Part shown: piece after piece, positions 23,575-35,226 of the stretch | Position numbering within the stretch: position 1 is the stretch's first letter | Layout of the letters: each line of letters begins with the position of its first letter | DNA from: Pseudorasbora parva | Lineage: Eukaryota; Chordata; Actinopteri; Cypriniformes; Gobionidae | Reading direction: 5' to 3' | DNA: 64,000 nucleotides | Assembly: GCF_024679245.1 (NCBI RefSeq) | Contig: NC_090173.1 | Span: forward strand, 29,165,660-29,229,659 | Program-made: the position numbers and the translations under genes | Notes under the pieces: generated by a model | The model's database searches: none | Told to the model about the DNA's origin: nothing | What the model saw: the letters and a program-made list of their open reading frames with translations, nothing else

Positions 23575-23575
<1 letters not shown>
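22259..23575. other. Intergenic, no gene recognised
   Basis: Mixed sequence, CpG-rich around 22730-23250, again suggestive of degraded DNA transposons. No splice-bounded frame or RNA gene was seen. Confidence 0.45.
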
Positions 23576-23636
<61 letters not shown>

Positions 23637-23653
23637 CCCCCCCCCCCCCCCCC
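23576..23653. repeat. (AT)n microsatellite followed by an 18-base C run
   Basis: AT units at 23576-23633, then ACAC and C18 (23636-23653). Such runs are prone to assembly length error. Confidence 0.95.
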
Positions 23654-25081
23654 GGAGGTCTGGAGTTTCAAGATTTAGCTGCTTCATGTACACCTTTCTT
23701 GCTCGTTGGACTGCAGAACAATCCCACCACAACCACTAACCTTCACTATAACCATAAGCTATTAACGAAAGCTCAGTCCAAAATCTTAACGAATGCTCAG
23801 TCCAAAACTGTACCTTAAACTTGCTCCACCCCAACACCCATCTGAGACTTCTGGCCTTGTACAGCTGTCCTCACATTGTTGTGACATATTGCTCAGCGGT
23901 CTGCAGTTATTATTGGCTTGTTGTGACAACTAACCTATGTCACTCCCACACCAAGCTTCTCTCTATTTACGGATATTAGGAGATGCACAATTTCCCCCCA
24001 AAACACCCCCTCAGGTCTTAAATATAAACCTTTAATTCAAGGTTTACTCTCTAAAAAAGTCCCCATTATCATCTTTGATCACCAAAATTACATATTTTAT
24101 CTTTTTTTTTTCTATGAAAAAAACCCCCCTTCATGCCTTAAACTACTTTGACTGAAAGCCTACACCCTTAAATCACTTAGTATATATGGGCCATGAATAT
24201 GAAAATTAGCCTATAGGTCCACTCACTTTAATCGATTCTTCCTGTTATATATAAATATACAGTATTTCAATGTGCTTTTTACACCAAGTTGAACAAATGC
24301 CTCTTGAAATAAGCATCCAGAGGGTGATTTCAAAATCCGGAAATTTTAATGGATAGTAAAAGAAATAAACTGATAATGAAAACTCAGAGGAACTTAGAAC
24401 ACTGTAGTTATTTAATCCAACCTAAGCCGATGCTCTTAAACATGCGCGATTATTTCACCAAACGTGTCTAAATAGTCACTGTGATGTTGCAGTGTGTGTG
24501 TGAGAATAAGCATTATTTTTATTTATATTAAATCTTTTAGTCATTATTTTGTGTTATTTGTCATTTCACATTTATGCCAAAATGCTGTGAATGTGTTACT
24601 GTTTAAGATAAATCAAACATTTAACATCATTACATTTCCAAAGTTACCTGCACATCCATTTACTCTTTTTTAATATGGCTCTCTTGAAAATTAAGCATGG
24701 TTTTACTACACACACACAAAAAACTCACTATTAATCAGAAGACGAGCACTGGACTGCGGCAGGTTAGTTGGGAAATACATTTATTTATTATTCAAACGGT
24801 AATTACTATGTTTAGCCTTTTCCTTGACTACATTATAAAACAGCTAATAATGTGTTGCTATGTTACACAAACCATGTTTTCTATCACCATCTTAGAGTCC
24901 GACAACTGCCTTAGAAATGAAGGACATATAGTTCATCATAACATACATCATATATATACACTAGAACAAAATTACAAACACAACACTTGTTTAAAACCAG
25001 TCAAAAAACAGGTCAGTATTTGGTGTGACCACCATTTGTGTCACGCAGAGCAACACATCTGTCATAAACACTCACCTAAAG

Positions 25082-25303
25082 TTGTATCACTGTACGTCCG
25101 ACTGATTGCACCTTATCTATGCATCATTTTTAAAATTATTTTAACTTTGGTTATTATCATTTTATTATTTTTAATTCTCTTTACATTGTATTCTTTTTCT
25201 TATGCATTTTTTATCCCTATTTTAATTCCTTTATATGTAAAACACTTTGAATTGCCATTGTGTATGAAATGTGCTATATAAATAAACTTGCCTTGCCTTG
25301 CCT
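25082..25303 (+). mobile_element. LINE-like 3' tail inserted in the Tc1-B TIR
   Basis: A segment ending GTGCTATATAAATAAACTTG followed by CCTTGCCTTGCC interrupts the TIR between CACCTAAAG and GGATTATTAGG. A 3' end closing in short CTTGC repeats is typical of fish CR1/L2-clade LINEs or SINEs that share their tails. No reverse transcriptase is included. Confidence 0.65.
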
Positions 25304-25433
25304 ATTAGGATTATTAGGAACACATGTTAAATTTCTCATTCATGCAATTATCTAATCAACCAATCACATTCAATGCATTTAGGGGTGTGGTCCTGGTCAA
25401 GACAATCTCCTGAACTCCAAACTGAATGTCAGA

Positions 25434-26460
25434 ATGGGAAAGAAAGGAGATTTAAGCAATTTTGAGCGTGGCATGGTTGTTGGTGTCAGGCGTGCCGGTC
25501 TGAGTATTTCACAATCTGCTCAGTTACTGGGATTTTCACGCACAACCATTTCTAGGGTTTACAAAGAATGGTGTGAAAAGGAAAAAAAATCCAGTATGCG
25601 GCAGTCCTGTGGCCGAAAATGCCTTGTTGATACTAGAGGTCAGAGAAGAATGGGCCGACTGATTGAAGCTGATAGAAGAGCGACTTTGACTGAAATAACC
25701 ACTCGTTACAACCGAGGTATGCAGCAAAGCATTTGTGAAGCCACGCACAACCTTGAGGCGGATGGGCTAAAACAGCAGAAGACCCCACCGAGTACCACTA
25801 CTATCTCCACTACAAATAGGAAAAAGAGGCTACAATTTGCACGAGCTCACCAAAATTGGACAGTTGAGAATGGAAAAAAGTTTTTTCTGGTCTGATGAGT
25901 CTCAATTTCTGTTGAGACATTCAGATGGAAGAGTCAGAATTTGGCATAAACAGAATGAGAACATGGATCCATTATGCCTTGTTACCACTGTACAGGCTGG
26001 TGGTGGTGGTGTAATGGTGTGGGGGATTTTTTTTTTTGGCACACTTTAGGCCCCTTAGTGCCAATTGGGCATCGTTTAAATGCCACGCCCTACCTGAGCA
26101 TTGTTTCTCACCATGTCCATCCCTTTATGACCACCATGTACCCATCCTCTGATGGCTACTTCCAGCAGAATAATGCACCATGTCACAAAGCTCTAATCAT
26201 TTCAAATTGGTTTCTTGAACATGACAATGAGTTCACTGTACTAAAATGGCCCCCACAGTCACCCGATCTCAACCCAATAGAGCATCTTTGGATGTGGTGA
26301 AACGGGAGCTTCGTGCCCTGGATGTGCATCCCACAAATCTCCATCAACTGTAAGATGCTATCCTATCAATATGGGCCAACAATTCTAAAGAATGCTTTCA
26401 GCACCTTGTTGAATCAATGCCACGTAGAATTAAGGCAGTTCTGAAGGTGAAAGGGGGTCA
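25434..26460 (+). pseudogene. Tc1-B transposase, frameshifted
   Basis: The 153-codon frame from 25434 encodes the paired-like DNA-binding part (MGKKGDLSNFERGMVVGVRR; LLGFSRTTISRVY). The frame then shifts near 25880 to WSDESQFLLRHSDGRVRIW and again near 25990, giving QAGGGGVMVWG. The second catalytic residue is changed: QQNNAPCHK in place of QQDNAPCHK. SPDLNPIEHLW is intact, but a base is lost right after it. The C-terminal ECFQHLVESMPRRIKAVLK is still readable to about 26445. The element is inactive. Confidence 0.88.
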
Positions 26461-26519
26461 AACACGTATTAGTATTAGTTTGGTGTTCCTAATAATCCTC
26501 TAGGTGAGTGTACGTTGAT

Positions 26520-27260
26520 CCAGAGCTTCCCAAACATGCTCAATGGGTGAGTATGCTGGCCATGCAAGAACTGGGATGTTTTCAGCTTCCAGGAATTGTC
26601 CCTTGTTACATGGGGCCATGCATTATCATGCTGCAACATGAGGTGATGGTCGTGGATGAATGGCACAGCAATGGGTCTCAGGATCTCGTCACCGTATCTC
26701 TGTGCATTCAAAATGCCATCAATAAAATCTGCCGCTCGATCCACAACACTGACATCAGCAAACCACTCACCCGCACGACACCGTACACGCTGTCTGCCAT
26801 CTGCCCTTTACAGTGAAAACCGGGATTCATCGTTGAAGAGAACACCTCTCCAAAGTGCCAGAGCCATTGAATGTGAGCATTTGCCCACTCCGGTTTGTTA
26901 CAACGATGAACTGCAGTCAGGTCGAGACCCCGATGAGGAGGACTAGTATGCAGATGAGCTTCCCTGAGACTGTTTCTGACAGTTTGTACATACATTATTT
27001 GGTTATGGAAACGATTGTTGCGCAGCTGTCCAGATGGCTGGTCTCAGACGATCTTGGAGGTTAAGATGCTGGATGTGGAGGTCCTGTGCTGGTGTGGTTA
27101 CACATGGTCTTGTGAGGCCAGTTGGATGACAAATTCTCTGAAATGCCTTTGGAGACGGCTTATGGTAGAGATATTAACATTAAATTCATGGGCAACAGCT
27201 CTGGTGGACATCCAATTGTATGGTCCCTCAAAACGTGACACGCCAAAACATGTGACACGC
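26520..27260 (-). pseudogene. Decayed Tc1-A transposase
   Basis: The minus frame 26475-26744 reads IDGILNAQRYGDEILRPIAV, then HHLMLQHDNAWPH (catalytic Asp in DNA) and later PLSMFGKLW. Further 5' parts, up to about 27260, are spread over other frames with stops. The N-terminal DNA-binding region is also broken. No functional protein is possible. Confidence 0.8.
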
Positions 27261-27526
27261 CATGTTTATTGAGGCCAACATAGGGCACATCTGTGCAATT
27301 ATCATGCTGTCTAATCAGCATCTTGATATGCCACACCTGTGAGGTGGATGGATTATCTAGGCAAAGGAGAAGTGCTCACTAACAAAGATTTAGACAGATT
27401 TGTGAACAATATTTGAGACAAAATGGGCCTTTTGTGAACATAGAAAACGTCTTACACCTTTGAGTTCAGCTCATGAAAAATGGAGGCAAAAACAAATGTG
27501 TTGCATTTATAATTTTGTTCAGTGTA

Positions 27527-28390
27527 ACACTCACTATATTGCTAAATGCACCCAATTGTTTTTTAGACTCCCTTGCTTCAAAGCGGAAGTTAATTATATG
27601 CTAAAGCCCGCCCGCATTCCCCCTTTGGCGTGGTTGGTTCTTTGGTTCACTGCAGGTTTAAGGAGAGCATATGAAGCGATGGTGTTGACTTATCACAATT
27701 TATTATTTGAGGGATGAATGAATAAACGAATGAATGAATGAAATCAGCAATGGAAAAGGGCACAAAGGTTTTGACTTACACATACATTTTTTAATTAATT
27801 ATTGGAGTATAATTATAGGACAATACCCGCAACATCAGTTTGCTCTTGAAATCATAACACTGCTTTCCACACTGAGGTCCACCTGGTGGCGGCTCCAGAT
27901 TGTGTGCAACCAGCCGAACACAACACCGCACCGCGTGCATCACATCAGCCTTTCTCTGTTGTCTCTTCTCACTGCGGCAGGCCCACTCACCTCACAGTAA
28001 AACTCCGACTGTGGCTGCGTCTAAAGCAGCCTTAAGACAGTCGCTGTGAGAGATGATTATTTACCACGCTGCAGGAGCACAACCTCCAGCGGCCAAGCTG
28101 CTTTGTCGTTAAAATATATAAAACGTACGCGGGGTCAGCGCGCGAGGACCAGAAGCAGCCGTACTACACAGTGGCATCAATTACTGCGAGCAGTTTGCAA
28201 ATAAACAAAGCTGCTGCCTCTCATAAATTCTGTGCGTAATTACGCACTGCAGATGCATGCGGGGAGGCGATGCGATGCAGGCAGACGTTATTTATCCCAT
28301 GAAGTCGCTGGTGCTGCAGACAAGATGGAGCTGATCAAATATTAAAGAGCAGCATATGGAGGTGCTGGGTGTGAGGAGGCCAACAGCAAG
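27527..28390. other. Intergenic, no gene recognised
   Basis: After the Tc1-A end the sequence becomes more GC-balanced between 27860 and 28330. No exon with good coding and splice signals was found. It could contain regulatory sequence but nothing specific supports that. Confidence 0.4.
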
Positions 28391-28400
28391 GTAGAGAGAG

Positions 28401-28474
<74 letters not shown>
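28391..28474. repeat. (GA)n microsatellite
   Basis: About 40 GA units with one GC interruption. Confidence 0.97.
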
Positions 28475-28477
<3 letters not shown>

Positions 28478-29884
28478 TGGGTGTGCGTGAGATGGAGAGA
28501 TGGAGGGAAAGAGTGCGAGCGAGGGAGTTAATGAGGTAGAGAGGAGGAGGAAAAAAGAGGCTATATCGCTTGCCATGTCAGACCTCAGTCGACCTAGATG
28601 TCAACGGTATGGAGATGGGGCTTGTGAAGTACACTATTTGGGCAAAGGAGTCTGGAACTGATGGGATTGAGGCTTGAGAGCAGGAGGAGGAGGGAGCGGT
28701 CCTTATTCCCCTCATCTATTGTCATTACAAATCATTACTTCTGTGTTTATGCTACTATGGCACTTCTGGTTATGACATTGCTACATCTACACACCGCGTT
28801 GATTTTCCATTGTGTTTCTATATAAACGAGCTAAATTGTTTAACTTTTTTTTGTCTGAAACCACGATTTAAAAATAAAAATAAAAGAGTAAAAGTAGGCT
28901 AAAAACAAACGCTAAAGAAACGCGTCGTTATTTGTATGTTTTATGCCACTACCCTGCGCTATACGTTTAATATATTGAATATTCTCTCAGCACGTGCAGT
29001 TTTTAGCAGTCATTATCTTTATGACCGGCAGGTGGAGGAAGAACATTGAGAATGAACGTGTAGAACGTTTGCAACTCTAATCTGGGCTATGTGGATCAAG
29101 AGTGAAAGAGGTCGATGAGAAAATCTAGTAAAACAAAAATAAATTGCAATAGTGGTAATAAACTATTTCCGTCCAACCGACCCCACTACACTGTATAGAT
29201 AATAAAACCAATCAGCGTTTCATCTCACACAGGTAATATTTCATGTGAGCATTTATGGAATGCATTGAGCCATTGAATTGTGCATAGCATGCGTTCCTGT
29301 AAAAACATAAGAATGATATTCTATTGTGCTGCTAAAAGCATCCTGAGTGATGCACATGAAACTAAAGGCTGCATTTTTTTTTTTAAAGAGAGACACAAAG
29401 GAAAATGTAATAATAAAATGGAAATGTCTTGCTTCTGTAAAGAAATATAAGAAGGAGGGTGCAGTTGGTAAGAGGATGGAAGGGAAAAATATGACTCAAT
29501 AAAAACAGTATTTTCTTGAATGTCTGCATATTATCAGACCATGATAATCAGATTTTCCATGCTCATGTATTCCATGCATTGCACAATGGAATCACTGCTC
29601 ACATTCTGAACTGCACAAATCAGATGCAAATCTCATGCATGAGATTTTATTAGACATGTGAGGACCATGATTTGTAACTAAATGTGCCAAAACAAATAAG
29701 CAACGGCACACTGCATGGGATTTCACGGTGGTCTCGAGGGTTGTGTTCTAAAAATTAGTCCACAAAAAGGACTTGGCATGCCAATCCATAATTGACAACA
29801 ATGTTTTAACCAAACCAACCCAGTGGCCTTGGGATAATGTGAACAGATTTTCTTGAACTCTACAAACAATAGAAGTGACAACAG
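28475..29884. other. Intergenic, nothing recognised
   Basis: Unique-looking AT-rich sequence. No repeat boundaries or coding signals were visible. Confidence 0.4.

Positions 29885-30039
<155 letters not shown>

Positions 30040-30091
<52 letters not shown>
30040..30091. repeat. (AT)n microsatellite
   Basis: A second AT run starting at the end of the palindrome arm. Confidence 0.95.
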
Positions 30092-30094
<3 letters not shown>

Positions 30095-31219
30095 GCTGAA
30101 ATCAAACTATAAATGTGAGTATTAAACTTTAAATGAAATACCTGTAATACCTATAATGGATCATAGTAATGCCAATGAAATATAATTCAATGAAAATTAT
30201 ATGTCTAGATGAATAAAGTCCACAACTATAACATTTTCATTTTCTTTTTTTTTTTTGACAAGTATACTGAAAAATGTCATCTAGACATTAAGGGATAATA
30301 TTGCAGCATTAATGTAATTTTATTATAATAACACCATCCATAACAGCCAACGCTACTTGACATATTAGAAGCCACATCACTTCCATCAGCTCCTAAGGCA
30401 CTGTTACATAACCTTCGTGTAATGGTGATGGTTCATAAGGCTTGTAGATATATGTAAATATTATTCTCTATACGCACACCACAGAAACAGACATGACTAA
30501 AAATATGATTCTTTAGATGAAGGTTCATTCTTACAATCAGAGGCCCTGTAGTATACTGAGTCATTCTTCGCACTGCTTGTGTTTACAGTAAGAGCAGTTC
30601 CCATGTGTGCACACTTGGCCTACAATTAACATCACAAACTGAGCATACAAACAGTTTGAATAAAAAAATGGCTCCATAACACTTTTGTTTTTGCTAATGC
30701 AATTATATCCATTTGCCTTTCCTAGTGCAGCTTTACACTGCAGATGTTCAGAATGTCTATAGGCTCTTTTTGGAGAAGACACGAGTCACGACTCTATTTG
30801 GTGTTTCAGCTAATCCTTTATCACTACAGCTTTATAAAGATAAACTTGTTTCCGCCACCACAGGCATTTGTCAATTTAATAACTGATATTATGGTTTTGA
30901 ACTAATGCCATTTTCTGTTTCCCAATATGGATACGTTAAATCATTTGATGCAAAGAGAATAGATATTTCTTCATCACAGCTCAGGCACTCTGCGAAAACA
31001 ATAAGACGGGAGTCCCAATGCAATTATCATAACCATGGGCTACATAACAGTTAAGAAAAAACACATTAACTTAACTAATATCTCATTTATTTTATATAAA
31101 CAACAGCAGTCATTTAAATGATAGTCATTTCAATATATAAAAACAGACATTTCATTATATATATTAAACTGACGTATTCAAATAAATGCCCACACTTTTA
31201 ATAAAGTATAAGGATTAGG
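30092..31219. other. Intergenic, nothing recognised
   Basis: AT-rich sequence without coding or repeat signals that I can name. Confidence 0.4.

Positions 31220-31287
<68 letters not shown>
31220..31287. repeat. (ATT)n microsatellite
   Basis: About 22 ATT units. Confidence 0.96.
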
Positions 31288-31288
<1 letters not shown>

Positions 31289-31329
31289 CATTTAGCATGA
31301 GTGCATTTAACTAATTAAAAATTTGACAT

Positions 31330-31549
31330 TACATTGCTATAAAAAAACATTAAAAAATGTTCATTTGAACTTTCTATTCATCACAGAATGTATAACTTCT
31401 TACAGCACTGATGATAAGAAATATTTCCTGAGCACTAAATCAGCCTTTTAGAATGATTTCTGAAGGATCATGTGACACTGAAGACTGCTGAGAATTCTGC
31501 TTTTCAATTAAATCGTATTTAATGTTTCACAATATTACTGTTTATACTT
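31330..31549. repeat. Dispersed repeat family R, copy 2
   Basis: Contains TTTGAACTTTCTATTCATCA and TTCTGAAGGATCATGTGACA, the hallmarks of the family. Confidence 0.75.
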
Positions 31550-31715
31550 AGCCTAGAAGTCTAGAAGCGGCAGCAAATCTAATCTGCCGCGAGTGTCGTC
31601 TAGCATATCTCAATATACTTCTGAGCTGTAATAAGCAAAGTCTGGTCAGGCCAATCACATCGTGTATAGAGTCAGTGGGCGGGGCTTAACATAATGATGG
31701 CCGAGTTGCGCTTGC

Positions 31716-31907
31716 GTGCTTCTAGTAAACACAGAAACTGGTGAACGGCGGTCTTTCGAATCAGCTTTGACCGCGACTCTGGAAGACTTGGAGTTAAGCT
31801 TTTCTCTGAGAAAAGAACAAAGAATGGCACTGAAGTCATTCTTAAAAAGGGAAGATGTGTTCGGAGTTTTGCCGACCGGATACGGCGAATGTTTAATATG
31901 TCTATGA
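31716..31907 (+). pseudogene. RecQ-like helicase N-terminal fragment
   Basis: The frame reads LRKEQRMALKSFLKREDVF followed by GVLPTGYGECL and a stop. This fits RecQ-type helicase motif 0 (Q region) followed by motif I. The Walker A Lys-Ser of GKS is replaced by Glu-Cys, and translation stops ten residues on. No motifs Ia-VI follow. RecQ-like reading frames occur in repeated sequences of fish genomes, so this is probably a transposon-borne or retro-inserted relic, not a host gene. Confidence 0.6.
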
Positions 31908-32312
31908 GCTCCGCTTCACATTGAGATTTATCTCGAAAACATACCCCAAACATTCGCATGGTAGTGTACAAGTCATCAAGCCCCAAAACTATAAAGTGTT
32001 TGATAAAGTCGAGGGACATAAACAAATATTATCAAGGGAAGTAAATAGCTACCACCTCGTGACTAGACCACTATATTAACCAATCAGAACTAAGATTATC
32101 TTTTTTATGAGTGCATTCAAATGGCAGAAGAAAGCTAAAAGATCCAGTGTGCCTCAGCAGTTGAACTGTGTTTGATGTCTTCACACCGAGTGATGCGCAT
32201 TATTGTTTGCATATTTCACACTCACATCAGCTCTTTTTTGCAGAGTGGTGACTTCATCTCCGGCACAAGAACCTCAGGAATGCTGACAAACTCCCCTGCA
32301 TGTTACCTCCAA

Positions 32313-33453
<1,141 letters not shown>

Positions 33454-34067
33454 CACTGTAAACAATTATTTATAAAATAAGTTACCTGGTTGCCTTAAAA
33501 TGTTCAGTTTATTGAACTTGAGTTAAAAAATGAACATTTTTGAGAATCTTAAACCTTTATTCAAATATTATTAAAAGATTTTGTAAGCATATTGGGTAAT
33601 TGTGTGTGTTTTGTGATGACACAGTGAAACTGAAATATTTATCACATTTTTTATATGGTTTAGATAAATAATATTTTGAGTTTCTATTTATTAAACAAAT
33701 TTCCTTCATTGTATGGAATTTTTAATTTCAATAAACTCAAAATATTAAAGGTCCCATTCTTCGCATTCTTTTCGAAGCTTTGATTATGTTTACAGTGTGC
33801 AATATAACATGTTCATGTTTCGCATGTAAAAAAAACACAGTATTTTTCACACAATTTACTTATCTGTACAGCGCTGTTTCCTCTGTCCTAAAAACGGCCT
33901 GAAGATTTCCTTGTTCTATGAAGTCCCTACTTCAGAAACACGTAACAAGTTCTGATTAGGCCAGCGCTTCCCGTGATGTGATTGGACAGCAGCTTAGTGC
34001 ACTTTGCCCGGAAAGGTCCCGCCTCTTATCATAACGTGTAGATACGCGCGCTCAATGTTATTGCAAA

Positions 34068-34174
34068 ATGTCTATATTGCCTTATCAATTTGAGCCGGAA
34101 TCAGACCCAGAGAATATCGAAGAGGATCGATTACAACCTGCTCAGGAAAGACTTTTGCTGGATGTTTCAGAATG
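34068..34174 (+). pseudogene. Acidic leader exon of the Kolobok-like element
   Basis: From ATG 34068 the frame reads MSILPYQFEPESDPENIEED and ends LLLDVSEW at a GTAAGC donor. It resembles the acidic leader exon seen in fish proteins with a P2X7-intracellular-like domain that are associated with transposons. No downstream exon is present in the window. The assignment is tentative. Confidence 0.45.
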
Positions 34175-34384
34175 GTAAGCTGTCTATTCAGTAGTTTAAA
34201 CTGATCATTACAAACACCAACAATCGATGGTGTCTGAATGAATTACTACACTTTTATATGCTAAGTTTTTTCGGATTAGTTTCAATTACCATCTAACGTT
34301 AGTTAACAAAGCTAAACAGCGTTGCACTTTGTGTCATGAGTTACATAAACTGTTAAATGGACCGACTTAAATAATAAAATACAC

Positions 34385-34678
34385 TTACCGGTTGTGGTCC
34401 ATATAAACAACGCCTTCTCCAGACAAAGAGGGAACTGCGTCATCTTTCAAGAATAATCTTTCTGCGAATCCGGCATTAAGCTGATTGAGATTGAGGAAGC
34501 AGTCCTCAGCAAAATGTGCTGCACATAGTTTTACATTGTGATTATAATTTTCCGGAACTGAGTTAACCATAAACTGTAGCCATTGATCTCTACGTACAGC
34601 GTCCGTGGGAAGGCCAAACAAAGGTGATTTGACTCCAGGATGAAAATAACAGCGTTTCAATGGCATAGCGACAAACAC
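34385..34678 (-). pseudogene. THAP-type zinc-finger exon remnant
   Basis: The frame reads MPLKRCYFHPGVKSPLFGLP, then RRDQWLQFM and CAAHFAEDCF, ending FLKDDAVPSL. This matches the THAP (C2CH) pattern: first Cys, LFGLP, W, C-x2-H and a final P. The position of the second Cys is Val (HPGVKS), so zinc binding is doubtful. THAP domains bind DNA for P-element and Kolobok-type transposases. No catalytic part follows. Confidence 0.7.
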
Positions 34679-35180
34679 ACTCTACAAAAACAAGCTTCTC
34701 TCGACATACGAGAGCAAAAGGACAACGCCCCCGAATTTGCGTGTTCTTGTGGGCGGAGGGTTCGTCAACAAAGGTTTTAGTTGTGTCATTAAAGCAGGAA
34801 GTGCAGGGGTGTATTCCAAACTGGCCGTTCACTGTAGGCTTTGAAAGGGAACTTCTGTTAAATAAAATATCTCGCTTGGCATTGAACTTTGAGCTTTATA
34901 ATTTTACAGGTATTATTTATGCTCTAACAGCAACATTACACACTAACTAAAGTTTGAAAGATGGAATCGCGACGAACGGGACCTTCAAGGCAACCAGGTT
35001 ACTTACTTTTTTAAAGTTAAACCAACTTTTTTTTACAGTGTAGACCTCGCTATTGAATTGACATGGTTATTATTAAAGAATTATAGTTGTTATAGCTATT
35101 GTCCTTGCTTGGTGTGAAAGGGCCTTTAAAATAACAACATAAGCTTTACAAAATATAAATATCAAGATAAATATCAAGCT

Positions 35181-35226
35181 TTCCTATAGCTCAAACAGTA
35201 GAACATGGCGCTAGCAACGCAAAGGT
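35181..35226 (+). repeat. tRNA-derived SINE head fragment
   Basis: CCTATAGCTCAAACAGTAGA followed by ACATGGCGCTAGCAACGC resembles the A-box half of a tRNA-like sequence commonly found in cyprinid SINE or tRNA-like repeats. No B box follows, so it is not a functional tRNA. Confidence 0.5.

Larger units (their letters stand above)
25069..26510 (+). mobile_element. Tc1-like transposon (family Tc1-B) nested in Tc1-A
   Basis: Left TIR CACTCACCTAAAG (25069-25081) and right TIR GGATTATTAGGAACAC reversed, ending GGTGAGTG at 26510, with TA at 26511-26512 and at 25065-25066. It is the sister of the element at 4679-5910. A LINE-like tail is inserted in its left TIR (25082-25303). Confidence 0.88.
24959..27524 (-). 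mobile_element. Tc1-like transposon (family Tc1-A) split by a second Tc1
   Basis: The left end CACTAGAACAAAATTACAAA follows TA at 24957-24958. The right end is TTTATAATTTTGTTCAGTG before TA at 27525-27526, so the TIRs match and the TA duplication is kept. The left piece is 24959-25066 and the right piece 26513-27524. Between them sits Tc1-B. Joining across the TA (GTCA-TA-CGTTGATCC) restores continuous Tc1-A sequence, apart from an older deletion in the left piece. Confidence 0.85.
33749..34984. mobile_element. Kolobok-like TTAA transposon with THAP remnant
   Basis: TIRs AGGTCCCATTCTTCGC and the inverse of AGGTCCCGTTCGTCGC are flanked by TTAA (33745-33748) and TCAA (34985-34988, one change). 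It carries two divergent exon-like pieces: an acidic leader on + (34068-34174) and a THAP-type zinc-finger exon on - (34385-34678). TTAA duplication plus THAP fits the Kolobok superfamily. A core transposase domain is not present, so the element is non-autonomous. Confidence 0.78.
33454..35040. mobile_element. CACTG-ended MITE, interrupted copy
   Basis: Ends are CACTGTAAACAATT (33454) and the inverse of CACTGTAAAAAAAAGTTGGT (to 35040), both followed inward by a GTTACCTGGTTGCCTT block. A second, uninterrupted copy is at 54347-54670 in the opposite orientation. Without the insertion at 33749-34984 the length is about 351 bp. CACTG termini suggest EnSpm/CACTA-type, though the superfamily is inferred. 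Confidence 0.75.

Noticed and set aside
24697..25281. 194-codon + strand frame
   Set aside because: It spans a Tc1 left end and the inserted LINE-like tail, so it is a chance frame over joined transposon pieces.
31672..32025. 117-codon minus-strand frame
   Set aside because: It is the opposite strand of the RecQ-like fragment and has no family of its own.
35181..35226. Possible tRNA gene
   Set aside because: Only an A-box-like half is present, and no cloverleaf or B box can be formed.
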